64,000 nucleotides of DNA from Monocercomonoides exilis (Eukaryota > Preaxostyla > Oxymonadida > Polymastigidae), in NCBI GenBank assembly GCA_001643675.2, contig LSRY02000022.1, positions 1,229,001 to 1,293,000 of the forward strand. The letters run 5' to 3'. Within the stretch, counting starts at the first letter, position 1, and each line of letters starts with the position of its first letter. Of the stretch, positions 11,330 to 26,300 are shown one piece after another. The notes beneath the pieces are model-generated. The model searched no databases and was not told the origin of the DNA. It worked only from the letters and a program-made list of their open reading frames with translations. The translations under genes and the position numbers were made by a program.

Positions 11330-14300
11330 ATGGACAATGGAGCCCCTCTTAATTTTGGAGATTTAATATCAGTTCGATACTCCGAAGAAACAAATCATTC
11401 ACTTCTTTCTATTGCCCATGGATGCTCTGCAATGTTTTTTCAAAATGATGGTATTCGTCTTAATAAAAGATATCATTTAACACATTTATAATTTTTCAAT
11501 ATACTTTTATTTGTTCTATAGATTCATTATTTCCTGCATCTGATTTGTTTCGATATTTCGGACAAAATGTGTGGGAAATTGTATCTGCTTCAAATGCTTC
11601 AACTACAAACACAAATGACACAAATTTCACAGTTCATTACGGCACAGTTTGCAATTGAGACTATTTTATGACACATTAATATTTGAAATTCTTAATATTT
11701 AATGTTTAAAAACAGACTATAAGTTTAAGGTCTTTTTACGAGAAAAAATATTTAGGAATGAAGAAAGGCGACTTTGGAGGAGAAATTACTGTGAGTCAAT
11801 CACAAGATTTTGCATATTTTATTATATTGCCTGCGTCATCTTCCAAAGAAATAGGTTTGTGAATTTTTGTTAAGAAATATTTTAATGAATTCTGTGTCTG
11901 TTTAACTTTTCAGGTGATCCTGTGAATACGGGAGATACGATTTATTTAATAAATACTCTTCTTAATTTATATTTTTGTATTGATCCCAATCATGGTCTTG
12001 GAGAATCCGTTAAAAGAAATTCAGACCATGAACAGCCTTTGTGGGAAGAAAGATACGTTCCTCTTCAATGTACGACTATTGTCGTTTTAATAACTAAAAT
12101 TATTATCGCTATTTATTTTATTTTATTTTATTTTATTTATTTTAAATATTTTTTATAGGCACACCTGACAAAACCCCTTGGATAATCCAGCGATTTGGCA
12201 GCAGCTTTGCTGATCAGATATTTCTTCATGTTGTGGCAACAGAAATATTACCCTCAACACACAACCAAAGAAACAGGCAGATAACTTCCGATCCAATTTC
12301 TGACAATGCCATCGCCAAACCCGAAGCTAGTGATGTAACTGAACTCACAAACAACAACACGGAAGATGCCACTGACAAAAGCGACTCTTCCATTTCAACA
12401 GACCAACTTTCCTTGCCTTCTGAACATAACATCTCCAGCAGCCGTCTTCCACACCGAAGGCTGTCTCGTGAGCCGATCTCATCCAAGTTCCTCTTCACAT
12501 ACTGCATCATCCGCTTGGAGCGTATTTCTGCTGGGGCGATTTTGTCTGCCTCTCATTCGCCTGTGTTTAATGTCATCCTCCCTCCCTTTGTGGCTCCTTA
12601 TTGTGCAAGTGATTACGTCCCTCCTTCTTCTCAACCTTCTTCTTCTTCTTCTTCTTCTTCTAATCAGAAGCAGCAAAGACTTCAAAAGAGAGCTTCTTAT
12701 CATTCTTCTTCTTCTTCTTCTCCCTCTCCTTCTCCTCCTTCTTTCACAAATCACCAAACTTCTTCCTCTTCTTCCTCTTTTTCCTCTTCTTCCTCTTCCT
12801 CATCCAAAGACCAATCACACAAACAACCCCTTTCCCTTCCTCCACACTCATCTAAACCATCAGTCAAGACACCCCCCGAGAACAAAGGAGCATTCAAAAG
12901 GAGAGTGAGGAAGATGCTGATGCTTATGCGGTGTGTCAGGCAGGTGGGGAAGACAGCGATGCAGCAGAGAATGACAAAGCAGATTGTCACTCAGAAGAAG
13001 TCCCTGTCTGATCCACACATGATTTCAGCACCATATTCAGCTATTCCTTTTATAAGGACGATGTCTTTATCTTCATCATCGTCGTCTTCTTCCTCTTCCT
13101 CCTCTTCTTCTCAATCACATGGGAGTGATCAAGCTATTCAGAAGAAGGAGAAGCCGTTCAGTTCCCTTCCACCCGCACAGCGTGTGGCAAAGGCAGTTGA
13201 GCAGAGTTTGGGTGAATATTGGGTCATTGAACCTACTTTTGTGCTGTCTTCAAGATTGCATTCTTCTTCTTCTTCTTCTTCTTCTTCTTCTTCTTCTTCT
13301 TCTTCTTCTTCTTCTTCTTTAAATTCTTCTTTTCCCTCCACTTCATTATCTTCTTCATCCTCTTCATCTTCCTCTTCCTCTTCCTCTTCCTCTCCTCCTT
13401 CTTCTTTATTTCCCACTGTGTCATTAAAAGAACTTACGCAAATGAACAAAAACCCATCATCATCATCATCATCATCATCTTCTTCTTCTTCTTCTTCTTC
13501 CACTTCATTTTCTGATCTTTTCAATGCTTTCTCTCAAAACGCAGGTATTTTGCGGTGGAAAGACACATTTCTCATTCGCCACTTCGTCTCTGGCCTTTAT
13601 TTGACTGTTCTTCCATTGGACATATCTCATTCATTGGAAACTGCTTCTTCTTCTTCTTCTTCTTCTTCTTCACAACACAATTTCTTGACTGCATTTAAGC
13701 AGATTGCTGACTCCTCTGCTTTATCTTCTTCTTCTGATAATCCTTCTTCTTCTTCTTCTTCTGATAGCATTTTGTATCGTCTTCGTCTTCTTCCTCTTCC
13801 TTCTTTTTCTCCTTCTTCTTTGCCTTCCTCCTCCACATCATTCCAACCTTCCTCCAATCAGCTCTTCTCTTCCTTTCTTCCTTCTTCTTCTTCTTCTTCT
13901 TCCTCCTCCTCTTCTTCTTTCTCTTCTTCTCTTTCTCAACCCGACCCTTCCTGGTTCCTGTGGTCGTTCAAGCCCCTCCACATCACCTCTTCTCTCGAAC
14001 ACCCCATCCGAATGAACGAGGCAGGGATGCTCTGCCACAGGGCAACTGGGCTTGTTCTGAGGCATGCAACGCTTGCTGGATCACAGAAGAACATATCATT
14101 GATCAGACAGCCAACTGAAAGAGGAGGAAGAAGAAGCGGAGGAGGAGGAGGAGGGAATACAATATTTGCATTGCAGAAGAGGAGGTGGAAGAAGATGGAG
14201 GAGAAAGATGGAGGAGAAGGAGAAAGAGAAAGAGGAGAAAGAAGAGGAAGGATGGGGAGAGGAAGAGGAGGGGATGACGATGATGAAGAAGGAGAGGAAG

Positions 14301-17300
14301 ACAATGGCGATGAAGATGATGGAAGGTTGCTGGATGATGAAGGAAGCGATGAATTTGAAGATGAATATGAAGATATCAATGGAGAAACAGAACTTTTTTC
14401 GCCTTCTTCTTCTTCTCCTTCGTCTTCTCCTTTTTCTTCTTCTTCTTCTTTTTCTTCTTCTCCAAAATGTGTAACACCAAAAGAAACAGGCAAAAAACAA
14501 AAAGATGGATTGAATAACGACAAGTCTCCAATTTTGTCTTCTTCTTCTTCCTCTTCTTCCTCTTCTTCTGATAGTCCACATCATAACTTGCTTAGTCCTG
14601 TTGATTCATCTTCATCCTCTTCTTCTTCTTCTGTATTCACTTCATCATCATCATCATCATCATCTTCTTCTTCTCTTTCAACAGACAATAATTCCACCTC
14701 ATCCACTTCAATTAAGCCATCTTCTGATGCAAATGAGCCCAAAACGCGTTTCCGCTTCAAAAACCTCATTCTTCAGGCATCACGAAAGGCAAAGACATTC
14801 CAAATGAACTCACAACAAAACCAACAAGAAATGGATGGAGTGCAATCTTCTCAAATGCCTTTATCTCCTTCCAGTTATGATCAGAACAATGGAAAACCTC
14901 TGCCTTATCAGCAGCTCCAACAGCTTCAACATCCAACATTTTTATCTTCTTCTTCTTCATTTTCTTCCTCCTCCTCCTCTTCTTCTTCTTCTCTTCTCAC
15001 CCACAAGTCCATCCAAACGCAAGCCCTGCAGTTCATCCACTCCTCCCAGTTCTTCCACACCATCATTTCCACCTACCAGCCAGACCCTCTCTATCTCCAG
15101 CCCGACCTCACAAGCCTTTCTTCCACCAATTTTGTCTCTTTGTATTCCCCCTCAGATGAAAAGGACGCATGGAGAATGACGTCTGCAATGCCCTTTGATT
15201 CTCTTGTGGTGTGTGAGTGTTTGCAGACAGGAAACAGAATTTCGAAGGCAATTGCAGAACACGAGGCAGTTATGACAAGGCTGATTGACCAGGCGAAGGA
15301 GAAGTTTGAGGGGTATATTGCAATGGCATTTCCTGAGGATGATGATGAAAACAATAATAATAACAACAATAGTGCAGGTATTAATGGGGGAGAAGGTGTA
15401 GAACATTCAATAATGTCTTTATCATCATCATCGTCAGCATCATCAACATCTTCTTCTTCTTCTTCTGCCTTCTCTTCCTTCAACAACAACAATAATAATA
15501 ATCCTTCTTATAATTCATCCATCCACATCGACAATGCCCAACCAGCTGGCCACACCGCCTTCTCTTCCTTCTCCTCTGCCAACACATTCGCTGCCATCAC
15601 CTTCCCTCTCCTCCTCTTCCCCACCCACCACGTCCTCTCCTTCCTCTCCCTCATCTCGTCCTCCGTCCACAAGATCCTCACCCTCGTCTCCTCTGAGCTT
15701 GAGCCTTCTTCCCATCTCTTCAACTTCGAACTGGCTGCGTTCCTTTCAAACAGCCCTGTCCTCCTCCGCTGGCTGCAGGATGTGCTGTGTGCGTCTGGCT
15801 TCATCCGCCAGTGCATCCGCATCATTGCCCATCTGGTGGCACTGAATTCGCTTGTCTCTGAGTCTTCCAGGGCTTCTTTCCATCACCCGCCTGTGTTATC
15901 CAAATTCAATCCGATGAAATACTCGTTCTCCTTCAGAGGAAACACGAAGAATGTCGAAGCGATTGAGAAGGAGATTAGAACAGCGTTGCATTCTGTGTTG
16001 TGCCTTTTGAGTGTCATCTGCCTGGCCAACCAGAACATGACAAGGGCTGTGATGACTTCTGTGCTTGTCCTCCCTCCCAATGAAGAGCTCTCTTTCTCTC
16101 TTGACAGCAGACACACGTCGCTTTCTGTGTCTTCCCAGCTGTCGCTCACCAATCTCCTTGTGCAGGCGAGTGAATTAGACAGCCTGGCTGTGTTTTCCCT
16201 CTTCACCTGCCTCTTCTGCACGGACAGGTTGTCGGCTGAAAACATCCCAGCAGACATTTTGGTGCAGCTGCTGTTCAAATCGAACAGAATGTTCAACCTA
16301 AACAGGCTTCTTTGTTTGCCTTCTGTTGCTTCTTCTTCTTCTTCTTCTTCTTCTCTTTCCCATCAGCAAGGCAATCAACTAATGCCATTTGTCTCTCCCT
16401 TGTCACCTCTTTCTCCTCTTTCTCCCTCTCTTTCATTCTCTGACCCTTTCAAAGGAAGAGAAAAAGATCCATTTGATCTCACAACACCACACAATTTGAG
16501 TGGAGGAGGAAACGAGCAAACAGAAGTTGTACAAGTTTCTGCCCTTCTTTCGAATCACAAGCCAACAATTTCACCTCCTCACCTCATTTCAGGCTCCTCC
16601 AGCTCACAATTAATGTCTTCTTCTCCTTCTTTCTCTCTCTCTGCATATCCTTCCTCTTCTTCCTCTTCACTACTTCCTGTCTCTTCCCTCTCTGATGCAG
16701 TCACTGCCCTTGAGACCTCTATCCACATGCTCCGCTTCCTCTCATCCCTCTGCAGAGAACCTTCTCCCAACTGCATCATCTTCTCCCTCTCCACCAGTGC
16801 TGCCCCTGACTTCATCACCCACCACACCACAGGCGCACACGTGGCTATTGAAGACTTGAGGCTGCAGACAGGCTCGCTCTATCCAGACGATGGGCAGTGC
16901 ATGATGATTGGGGAGAAGATATTCAACATCATCAACTCTTCCATCGCCTCTTCAACGACAACAGCAGCTGCTGAGCAGATTATCGCAGCAGATGCAGCGG
17001 AGGCGGTGGAGATGAGGAAGAGAGGCAGGAAAGGGGTTTCAAATAGGAGCAGTGGAAATGACAAAGGAGAAAATGAAGGAGCAGAAGGAGGAGGAGAAGA
17101 TGGAGAAGACGGAGATGAAGAAGGGGAAGGCGAAGAAGAGCTCAAAACAGTTCCGAAGGATGCGATGCATGCGACCAACCGATTCACCACATTTGTGCCT
17201 CCACCAGAGGAAGCAGTGAAATGCTCCCCGTTGGCTGCCGAGTCCTTTTCTGCAGACAGAGCCATTGCTCGCAATCAGACGATGGTGGGTGTGTTGTTGT

Positions 17301-20300
17301 TTGGGCAGCACCAGGAGAGAGTGGCGAATGTGGCGAAGAAGCTTTTCAGCGCAATGAGGATGAAGTCGGCTGCTGCTTCTGCTGCTTCTCGATCGCCAAA
17401 GGGAGGGTATATTGCGAGTAATCCGAATGCATCATTAGCTCCTTTGTCTTCTTATGCGCTTTCACCTTCTGCCAATCCATATTCAATTTCTTCTTCTTCT
17501 TCTTCTTCTTCTCACTTTTCTCGCTTCTCCTCCTTCCCTTCTGCCTCTTCTCTCTTTTCTGCCTCTGCCCTCTCCTTCTCTCGCATGCTCTGTTCTGTTG
17601 TGGAGTTCAAAGTCACCACTGACCCTGCTGTTATATCAAGCTCAAAGAATTACTTTCCCATTTTGGATGATTGTGCGAATATTCGTCTGTTTAGCCAGAA
17701 AATGGATGGGAAAAAGACGAATGATTCATCTTCGTCTGCTTCACATGCACCTTCTGATTCAGTAATCTCTTTAAGCAACATTATTTCTTCAGCGTCTTCA
17801 TCCTCTTCTTCTGCTTCTTCCGCATCCAATTCATCTTCTTCCTCTTCCTCCTCTTCCTCTTCTTCTTCCTCTTCTTCTTCCTCCTCTTCCTCTCCTCTCC
17901 CCCATGTTCCCTATGCCTCTGTCACCCTCTCCACCATTGCAGGTGAAGTAAGTCTCCTCACTTTGTGTGGCATCGACCGCTCATATGAGCACAACCCCCA
18001 TCTCCATCCATCTCAAAAGCATCTTCTGTCTCTTCTTCCAGAGTACTTCATCTTCTGCCTCAACCTCATGCGTGATTTGTGTATTGGACAGCACTCCGCG
18101 AATATTTCCCATGTTAATCGCATTCTCCCTCCTCATGTGCTCCTCCACATCATCAGAAGCAGCTTCATCCCCCTCAAAATTCGTGCGGCTGCTTTGTCTC
18201 TCTTCCGCCACTCGTTCCTGCTGGCACCAGAGAGAGAGCCAGTCAAATGGACATGGATTAAGATATTCAGAGAAGAACACACATTAAATGGAGATGATGA
18301 TGAAGATGGCAGCAGAACACTGATGAGGAATACAAGATCAGCTGTTGGTTCGAAAGCGCTTTCTTCATCAAATTCTTCTTCTTCTTCTTCATCATCAAAC
18401 AATGAAAGAAGTGAAAATAACGATGAAGACGAAGAAGAAGAAGATGCCGAGTTGAAGACAGAGGTGCTGAAGGAGTGTGTGATGCACCAGTTTCTGCTGT
18501 GGGTGCGTGGGATGATGAGCAGAATATCCAACCCTATGATAGACAACACACTCCAATACAATCCAAACAATGACGCATTCAATGATGGAAGCAATGGTGA
18601 ATTGACTGCAGGGCAGACGCCGAAGACGAGGAGGAGGCACAGAAGATGCAGTTCAGTTGCCTCGACTGCCTCGGCCAGAGTGGAAGACACGCCACTCGCA
18701 AAGGCGCTGTTGAAGCAGACACAAAAGGAGCATTCAACAGAAATGGACAGATTGGTGGGGAAGTCGCAAACACTCAGAAGTTACATTGAATCGCGTGTTC
18801 CTGCTGCATTTCCGCCGTATTGTACTCCTTCGAATGTGTCAGCAGTGATGAATGTGCTGAACAAAGCGAGGGATGAAGAGGCAGGGCTGGCAGTGGGTGC
18901 GAGTGTGGAGCAGGCGAATGGAGGAAGCAATCAAACAAGTGATAACAGCAATAACGGTAGTAGCAGCAGCAGTAACATTCAGAATGGAGGAGAAAGAAGA
19001 AGAGAAGCAAATGAACAGCTTGTGAAGTGTGAGGACAACAGAGAAATAAGCACAGAAGACGATTTTGTGTATTCTGAGGCAACAATCCACCACTCAGCAA
19101 ATGAGCTGTTACGTTCTCCAGAACACCTCATCTTGGTGAAAGAAGTGATTCACTGTCTGTATGTGTTATTATTGACTAAGGTTATTTCCTTTGATGCATA
19201 TGAGAGTGAGATCAGGAGTGGGGTGGCGACGATTATGGTGCTGTCACCCCTGCTGGATGAGCACTTCTACACACTCACACTGAACAAGCAGGCACTCAAT
19301 GCATATGGTGCAGACAGGACAAAGTACAAGAGCATCGTCTATTCCATTGCAGACTCGGCGGGGGCTGTCACACGCAACACATTGTCATTGGCTGCTGACA
19401 GGCTGCACAGAACACCTTCTCTTCACTACACGTTTGAGGCGCTGCAGATGCTGGTTGTGTCATTCTTGCTGTTGGGGCAGGCGACGGTGTGCAGGTCGAA
19501 GGTGGATCTGATTTGGAGGCTGTTTGTGAGTGGGATAGGGAATGCGTGGAAGATGAGGGTGAAGATGATGAACGGGATGGAGGAGAATAAAATGTTGATG
19601 CAATCATCATCACCATCATCATCATCTTCTTCTTCTTCTTCTTCTATATCATCTACTGATAATAATAATAATAATAATAATTCAGGTTCTGAACTGAAAC
19701 GCAGAAGGATAGCAAAGACGTTGACAGATGCTGACTTCAGGAATATTCTGCAACATGCAGCTGATCCCTCTCCAAATACAAGCAATTCACAAGGTTTATC
19801 ATCAAATTCATCAACAAAAATTGCAAAGTCCAATCAATCTTCAAAGAATTCATCATCAAATTCATCATCGTCTTCCTCGTCTTCCTCTTCCTCTTCCTCT
19901 TTTTCAACCGCCCTCTCCCTCACCTCCAATGACTTCACCCACACACGTCTTGTCTCATCCCTCCGGCGCAGCATCGACACACCCCCCTTCATCACCAACC
20001 GCTGCCAGGACTTCACCTTCCTCTCTCTCAACCACCTCGGCATCAACAAGCGAAGACTGCAGTTTTACGTGTCATCCCTCAACAGCAACGCGGCTGTGGT
20101 GAACATGCTGAGGAACCTATCAGTCACCAGCAATGGAGACCTGGGGGAGAAAGAGAGGCAGCTGAAGAGGACGATCTGCTTCCTCCGGATGGTCATGCAG
20201 AGGCCTCCGACGAAGGAGAACAGGCAGCTCGCATCGCTGCTCCTGCTGAATGTGTGCGACTTGTTTGAATTCGAGCCAGAAATAGAGTCATACACACGAT

Positions 20301-23300
20301 GCATCCACAGGCAGAACGAAGAGAGCGAACGATCGAAAGCGCCAGAGAGGTTGCTGTCGCCTGCTGATTCACTCGCTCCTGTCATGTCTTCACACACAAA
20401 CAGCAGAGAAACCAAACAGAGCCAACAACCTCTTCGTCCGTTTCCCATCCACCGGATCGAATTGAAGCCGTTTGAGAAAGGGAAAGGGAAGAAGTTGGGC
20501 GATGATCAGGACTTAGCTGATTCGTGCATGTTGTACACACGCACACCCAAGAGAACACACAACATGATCACAGCAAGGATCAAGGGATTGACACTGGGGC
20601 TGTACCACATTGTCATTCAGCATGTGCAATTTCTTGCTTCTTCGGTGGATGACATTCTTCATCAGGTGTCGAGATTCTCACCTGTTCCACTTCAACTGCC
20701 ATCACTCACGAATAATATTCTGAACAGAGTGTCTTCTTCTTCAAATTCTTCTTCTTCTTCTGATATTAGCAACACTTCATCATCATCATCATCATCTTAT
20801 TCTTCTTCTTCTTCTTCTTCTTCTTCTTCTTCTTCTTCTTCTTCTTCTCCCATCAACACCTCAAGATCCACACCTTCTTCTTCCTCTTCCTCTTCCTCTT
20901 CCTCTTCCTCTTCCTCTTCAACCAACCCAGTCAATCTTCACACCAACCATGTCCAGCTTCCCTCTCTCCACATTCTCCACTTGTCTGCTTCATTGGATAT
21001 CCCCCACCTTCTCATCATGTTCATCCAGCAGCTCCCTCGCATCAAGCCCAACCGCCCCCTCTTCTCCCTCCTCTTCCTCATCTCTGCCATGTTTGTGAAT
21101 GCACACAACAGAGAGAACGAAACAACCCTTCCCTTGCTGTACCTGCCCATCCTCTCCACCATCTTCTCTGAGATTTCTCTGAGTTCTGTGCCTGCCATGC
21201 TATTGCTGATAGCTCTGTTGGGCTGTAAGGAGTTCAGAGAAACGCTGAGTCCAGGACACGTGGCGACGATTGTGGGGCTGGTGGAGGTGTCAGCAAAGGC
21301 GAGGGAGACAGAAGCAGCTCAGAGGGCGAGGATGAGAGGGAAGAGGGGTTCTTCGCTGAATGAGATGGAGATGGAGATGAGGAAGAGGATGGCGAATACA
21401 GTGAGGGGAAAGGAGGAGGAGGAGGAAGATGAGAAGAGGAAGATGATGGTAGATAATGCTTTGGAGAGGAGAAGAGAAGAAACTAAATCTGTTGTTCCTT
21501 CTTCTTCATCTTCATCCACCCCTTTTCCATCACCTTTTCCTTCTCGTTTTCCTTCTCCCTCTCCTTATCCCTCTCAATCATCTTCTCCTTCTCCTTCTTC
21601 CTTCCGCATTGCAGAAGCAGCATCTCCTCCTCTTCGAATGCAGACACCCTTTGACGATGCAATGGGCGGGACAAACCTTCAAAGAAGCACACCTTCTTCA
21701 CGAATAGCAACTCCTGCCCTCTTCCAAAATCCTCTTTTCTCTTCTTCTTCTTCTTCTTCTTCCTCATCTTCCATTTCTTCTTCTGTTTCTGCTTCTCCAA
21801 CTGCAATGTATCCAACTTCTCCCACAAATGTGAGGAAAAATGAAGCAAACTTTGCAACTGTAACACCAGCCAGACCAGTTATCATATCACCATCAACTGA
21901 AATAAACACTTTATCTCAACCATCATCATCAACAACAGCATCTTCTTCTTCTTCTTCCTCTTCTCTCACCTTCCTCACTGCCAACACTCCCTCCGAGTAC
22001 TTTTCATGTGTCCAGTCAAACTTCCTCCCTCTTCGCGACCCGCCTTTCTTCGGAGTCTCTCTCTTCTGCGAGCTTCTTTCTTCCTGCTGTGGCAGCCCCA
22101 ACACAGCTGCCCCTCGTTCACTTCTTCTTCCAATTGAGAGAAATCAGCAGATTGTAAGGAATACCATCTCCAACCCTGTGGATGTGTTCACAGTGAGGTA
22201 TGAGGAGGAGCAGGTGAATGATATTTTGGAGAGGATATGGCTGTTGAGGAGGCAGATGATGAAGAGGGAGAGGATGAGGGAGGAGGCGATGAAGGCGTAT
22301 GTGTTGCAGCATCCGAATGCGAAACACAAGCTGATGCAGATGAAGGCAGAGGGAGAAAGAAGAAAGTTTCCTGTGCTGTCTTCAATGACATTCTCCAGAG
22401 ACAAATCAAAGTATCGGCAGATGAAGGCAGCTGGAGTGGCTTATGCTGCCCCGTTTTCTTCTCTTTCTTCTTCTTCTTCTTCTTTTCCTTCTCCAAATGC
22501 ATTTAGTTCATCATCCTTTAATAATAATAATTCCAATAATATCAATGTGAATAATGATTTCCTTAGCATGAGCGCTGAGCTAAGCACAGAGCCTCCTCTC
22601 CTCCAACTCTTCCTGTATGCTTCTCCTCAATCTCTCTCTTCTTCTTCTTCTTCTTCTTTCTCTCAAATGAATTCCTTTGCCAATTCCTCCTCCTTCAGAC
22701 AAGAGAGCTTCTTTGCCAAGCCTTTGGCTGCGTGTCGCTTAGCCCGCCTTGTTCTGAATGATCTGAGTGCCCTCTATTCATTCATCGACCCTAACAGCAC
22801 TGTGGAGAAGGCAGATGCTGAGAGAATGGACCCTGCTCTGCTGCCACCCAAGCTGAGCATGTTGGGAGAAGGAGGGGAAGGAGGAGAAGAAGAGGCACAA
22901 CAGATCGCTTTTTCGCTGTTTCCGAGGAAGATTGTGGCGTCATTAGTGAATGATGTGGTGATTGACAGGAGGTTGGATAAATTACACAGAAACTTCCACT
23001 CACTGATTGAGGCATCAAGAGCGTTGGATGCAGAGACGGAGGAGTTTGGGAATGGAGGAGGAGGAAGAGGAGGAGAAGGAGATGAGGCTGGGAACAACGG
23101 AGGCAGCTCACCAATCTTCCCTCCTTCTCATCCGGGGACACACAAAAAGCACACAGCACTGGCAATGGCAAAGGCCAAAGCGAAAGCTGCAGCCATTGCC
23201 AAAGCGAAAGCCAAAGCGAAGGCGAAAGGAAGAACACTTTCAATCCAAACAGAGTCAGCTGTGATGGCAGAGATGGAGGAAGGAGAAGGAGAAGAACAAC

Positions 23301-26300
23301 ATTTGGCAATGGCTGCACAGGAAGTGCATTATGAACTGACAGAAGATGAGAAGGAGGAGCTGAGAAGAGAGAAAGAAGAGTGGGAGGCAGAGAGTGAAAG
23401 GTATCTGCAGCAGCTGATCTACCTTCATCGCACACTCCTTCGCCATCTGTCCACTTTATTGACAGACGCTGTCTCACACATCAACTTCATCAACGCCCTC
23501 ACCCGCAGAGATGCCACACCGGATGAAGTGCTCTATGAGTCAGACGCCGATGCTGCCTCTTCTCCCCTCGTGCTTCTTCGGCAGATCGCTCCCTTGACTG
23601 ACATCACCCCCCTCCTGCTGAATCATTCGTCAGAGCTGCCTTATCCTTTCTTCTCTGCTGTGTGTTCTCTTTTGACGTCTGTTGTGCAGTCCACGTCGTT
23701 TGCGAGGATGCTGCCGTTGGAAAGGCAGAGCGTCACCCACATCGCCTGCTGGTGCTGCAAACAGTGCGAATTCTGTTCAGGTGCCCTTTGCGAGCTGATC
23801 GGCTTGTCAGCGGTGCCGATGCTGAGAAAGGCGTATGTGGCAATGAATCGTTCATCATCTGCAATGAATGGTGATGAAATGAGTGGGAATGAAATAGTGA
23901 AGAACTCAAAGACGAAGTCAAAGACGAAGAAAGGTGCGATGACAGCAGCACGCATCGAAGCAGCGAGGAGAGAAGGAGAAAGGAAGTTTGTTCAGCAGGT
24001 GGGCAAGTGGAAGGACGAGATTCTAACATCGCGTGTGACTGAGGTGCCTGTACTGTATCATTCCTTCAGACACGGCAGACTTATCAGGGCAAACACAGAA
24101 GAGTTGTTTGGAGTGCGGCAGAAGAAGATCAGCCTGGTGGAAGAGCTGTTCAACAAGTACTGTTCAGGCGATGACAGCAATGAAGACAACTTCGATTCTC
24201 CCAATGAGAGAAACTTTGATGGAAGCAGCAGTGTTTCTGCGCAGCTGCAGGCGTATTTCAATGAGCTGATGAATGTGGGCAAGACAGAATATCGTGTGGT
24301 GTATCTGCAGGAGCTGAAGCAGAGCTGTGCTGCTTCTTCTTCTGTAACTTCTCCTTCTCTTGCTTCTGCTTCTGATAGTTCTGATGGTTCTGGTGTTGTT
24401 TTCTCGAGTCCTACTCCTTCATCTTCATCTTCATCTTCATCATCATCTTCTTCTTCTTCATCCTCTTCCTCTTCCTCTTCAACCAACATCAGCATCACTC
24501 CATATTCCCAGAGGAGCCTTTCCAGTGCTGACTACGCATCCCACTCAAAAACAGGAACTGATCCTCCGCTGCTGATATCCAGGCACATTCTGAGTATGCT
24601 TCTTTCTCTTCTCTTTTCAGACCTCCTGCCGATGATGGCGCCGCTGTGTCAGCTGTTCATCCCGTTCGTTGAAGCACACTGGAAGAAGCAAGGGCAGCTG
24701 TTCTACTCATTTCTAGCGATGAAGACAGCGACGGAGATGAGGCAGAGGAGGAGGAAGCGGATGGAGAGGAAGAAGGCAGAAATAGCAGAGATGTTGGAGA
24801 AGCAATCAGCAGAAATCAAAAAGATGAAGATGAAGGGAAAGAAGCAGAGCAAGAATCAGAAGAGCACAAAGACTGGACTGAGCAAAGAAGAACTGCACCG
24901 TCTGTATGATGCAGAAGCGAGCAGGCAGTCGTTGGAGATGTATTCATACTTCTCACTCACTCTGCTTGACGAAGAGGAAGATTATCATTCGGATCCTGTT
25001 CAGTTAGAGGCAAGGCACAATGCTTTGCTGGATTTCTTGTATCCATCTGGCAATTTGGACAACATTTCCTTTAAGACAGCACAGCAGGTGAGGATGTCGA
25101 TGCTCTATGGGAAACCTCAGATGATCAACATGCTCATGAAAGGGATGAAGACTGGGCTGTTTCCTCTCACAACATCGCAGTCAAGTGGCTCTGGTTCTCC
25201 ATCGCCTACCCCCACGCCTTCACTCACACCCACTTCTTCTCCTTCTCCCACCCCCACTCCCGCTCCAACACCAACCCCGACTCCTTCTCTGCTAACACCT
25301 GCGCTTGTTGTGAAGGACAAGCCAAAGATTTTGAAGTCATCACTGGGCGATGTCAGCTGCATAGCCCACTCTCTCCGCTTTTGTGCTGCTGCCAGTGAAT
25401 CTTTGCTTCGCACGTCGTGTTCTCTGCTCTTCTTTGCCAAGATGCTAAACAGAGTCAATCCTTATCTCCCGTTCATCCCCTCTGGTGATGAAGACCTGCG
25501 CTTCTGCGGAGAAGACTTCTTCGTATCGAAAGCGATTGGCGTGTGGGAGCCTTCAAATAGACACAACAGACGGCAGCAGCAACAACAACAGCTTCAGTTA
25601 CAGCAACAAGAACAACAAGAGGGAAAGGGGAGTCGAAAGAGCAGAGAGGCAGAAGAGGAGAAGAGTGGAGTCATCGGAAAAGGGCAGATAAAGCAGAGGA
25701 GAGCCAATTTCATCACCGATCAGATGCTGTCTAACACAGAAGAAGTGAGAAAGATGATGCCGAGACGGATGATGGCGTTTGAGACGAGCGACGGCTGTGA
25801 AGAAATCTCATCAGCTGTCTCTGCCATCCGCCAAAGATTTGTCAATGTTAACTTGTCAAATGCCTCTTCCAGCAGTTCTTCTTCCTCCTCCTCAAAATCG
25901 TCATCTTCTTCTTCTTCCTCTTCTTCCCGTCGGTCAGCTGAGCTGTCGAGCATTGCCTCCTTTGAAGGAATAGGCTCCTTCTATTTTCTGCACCCAGAGC
26001 TGACAGAGAGGGTCATTGGCATCATTGGTGAAGACCCCACAGTGGCAGACAGCATCACGCAGATCATCTCGTTCTCTCTCAGAAATGCTCTTCATCTGCC
26101 TTTTGTGAGGCTGCCACTGGAGTTAGAGGAAGAAATGACTTTGTTTGCGAACGATGCTGCCTTGTTTCACAAGCTGAAGAGACATGTGGCGAAGAAGAAT
26201 GTGTTAGAGAGCAATAACAAGAATAAGATGAACAAGAATAAGAATATGAAAGTGAAGAACAATAAGAAGAGCAAGCAGTGTGGAGATAATGAAGCGATTG

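Noticed and set aside
12233-12235. GTG as start of the channel
   Set aside because: Four upstream exons join in frame and carry the expected N-terminal region, beginning at ATG 11330.
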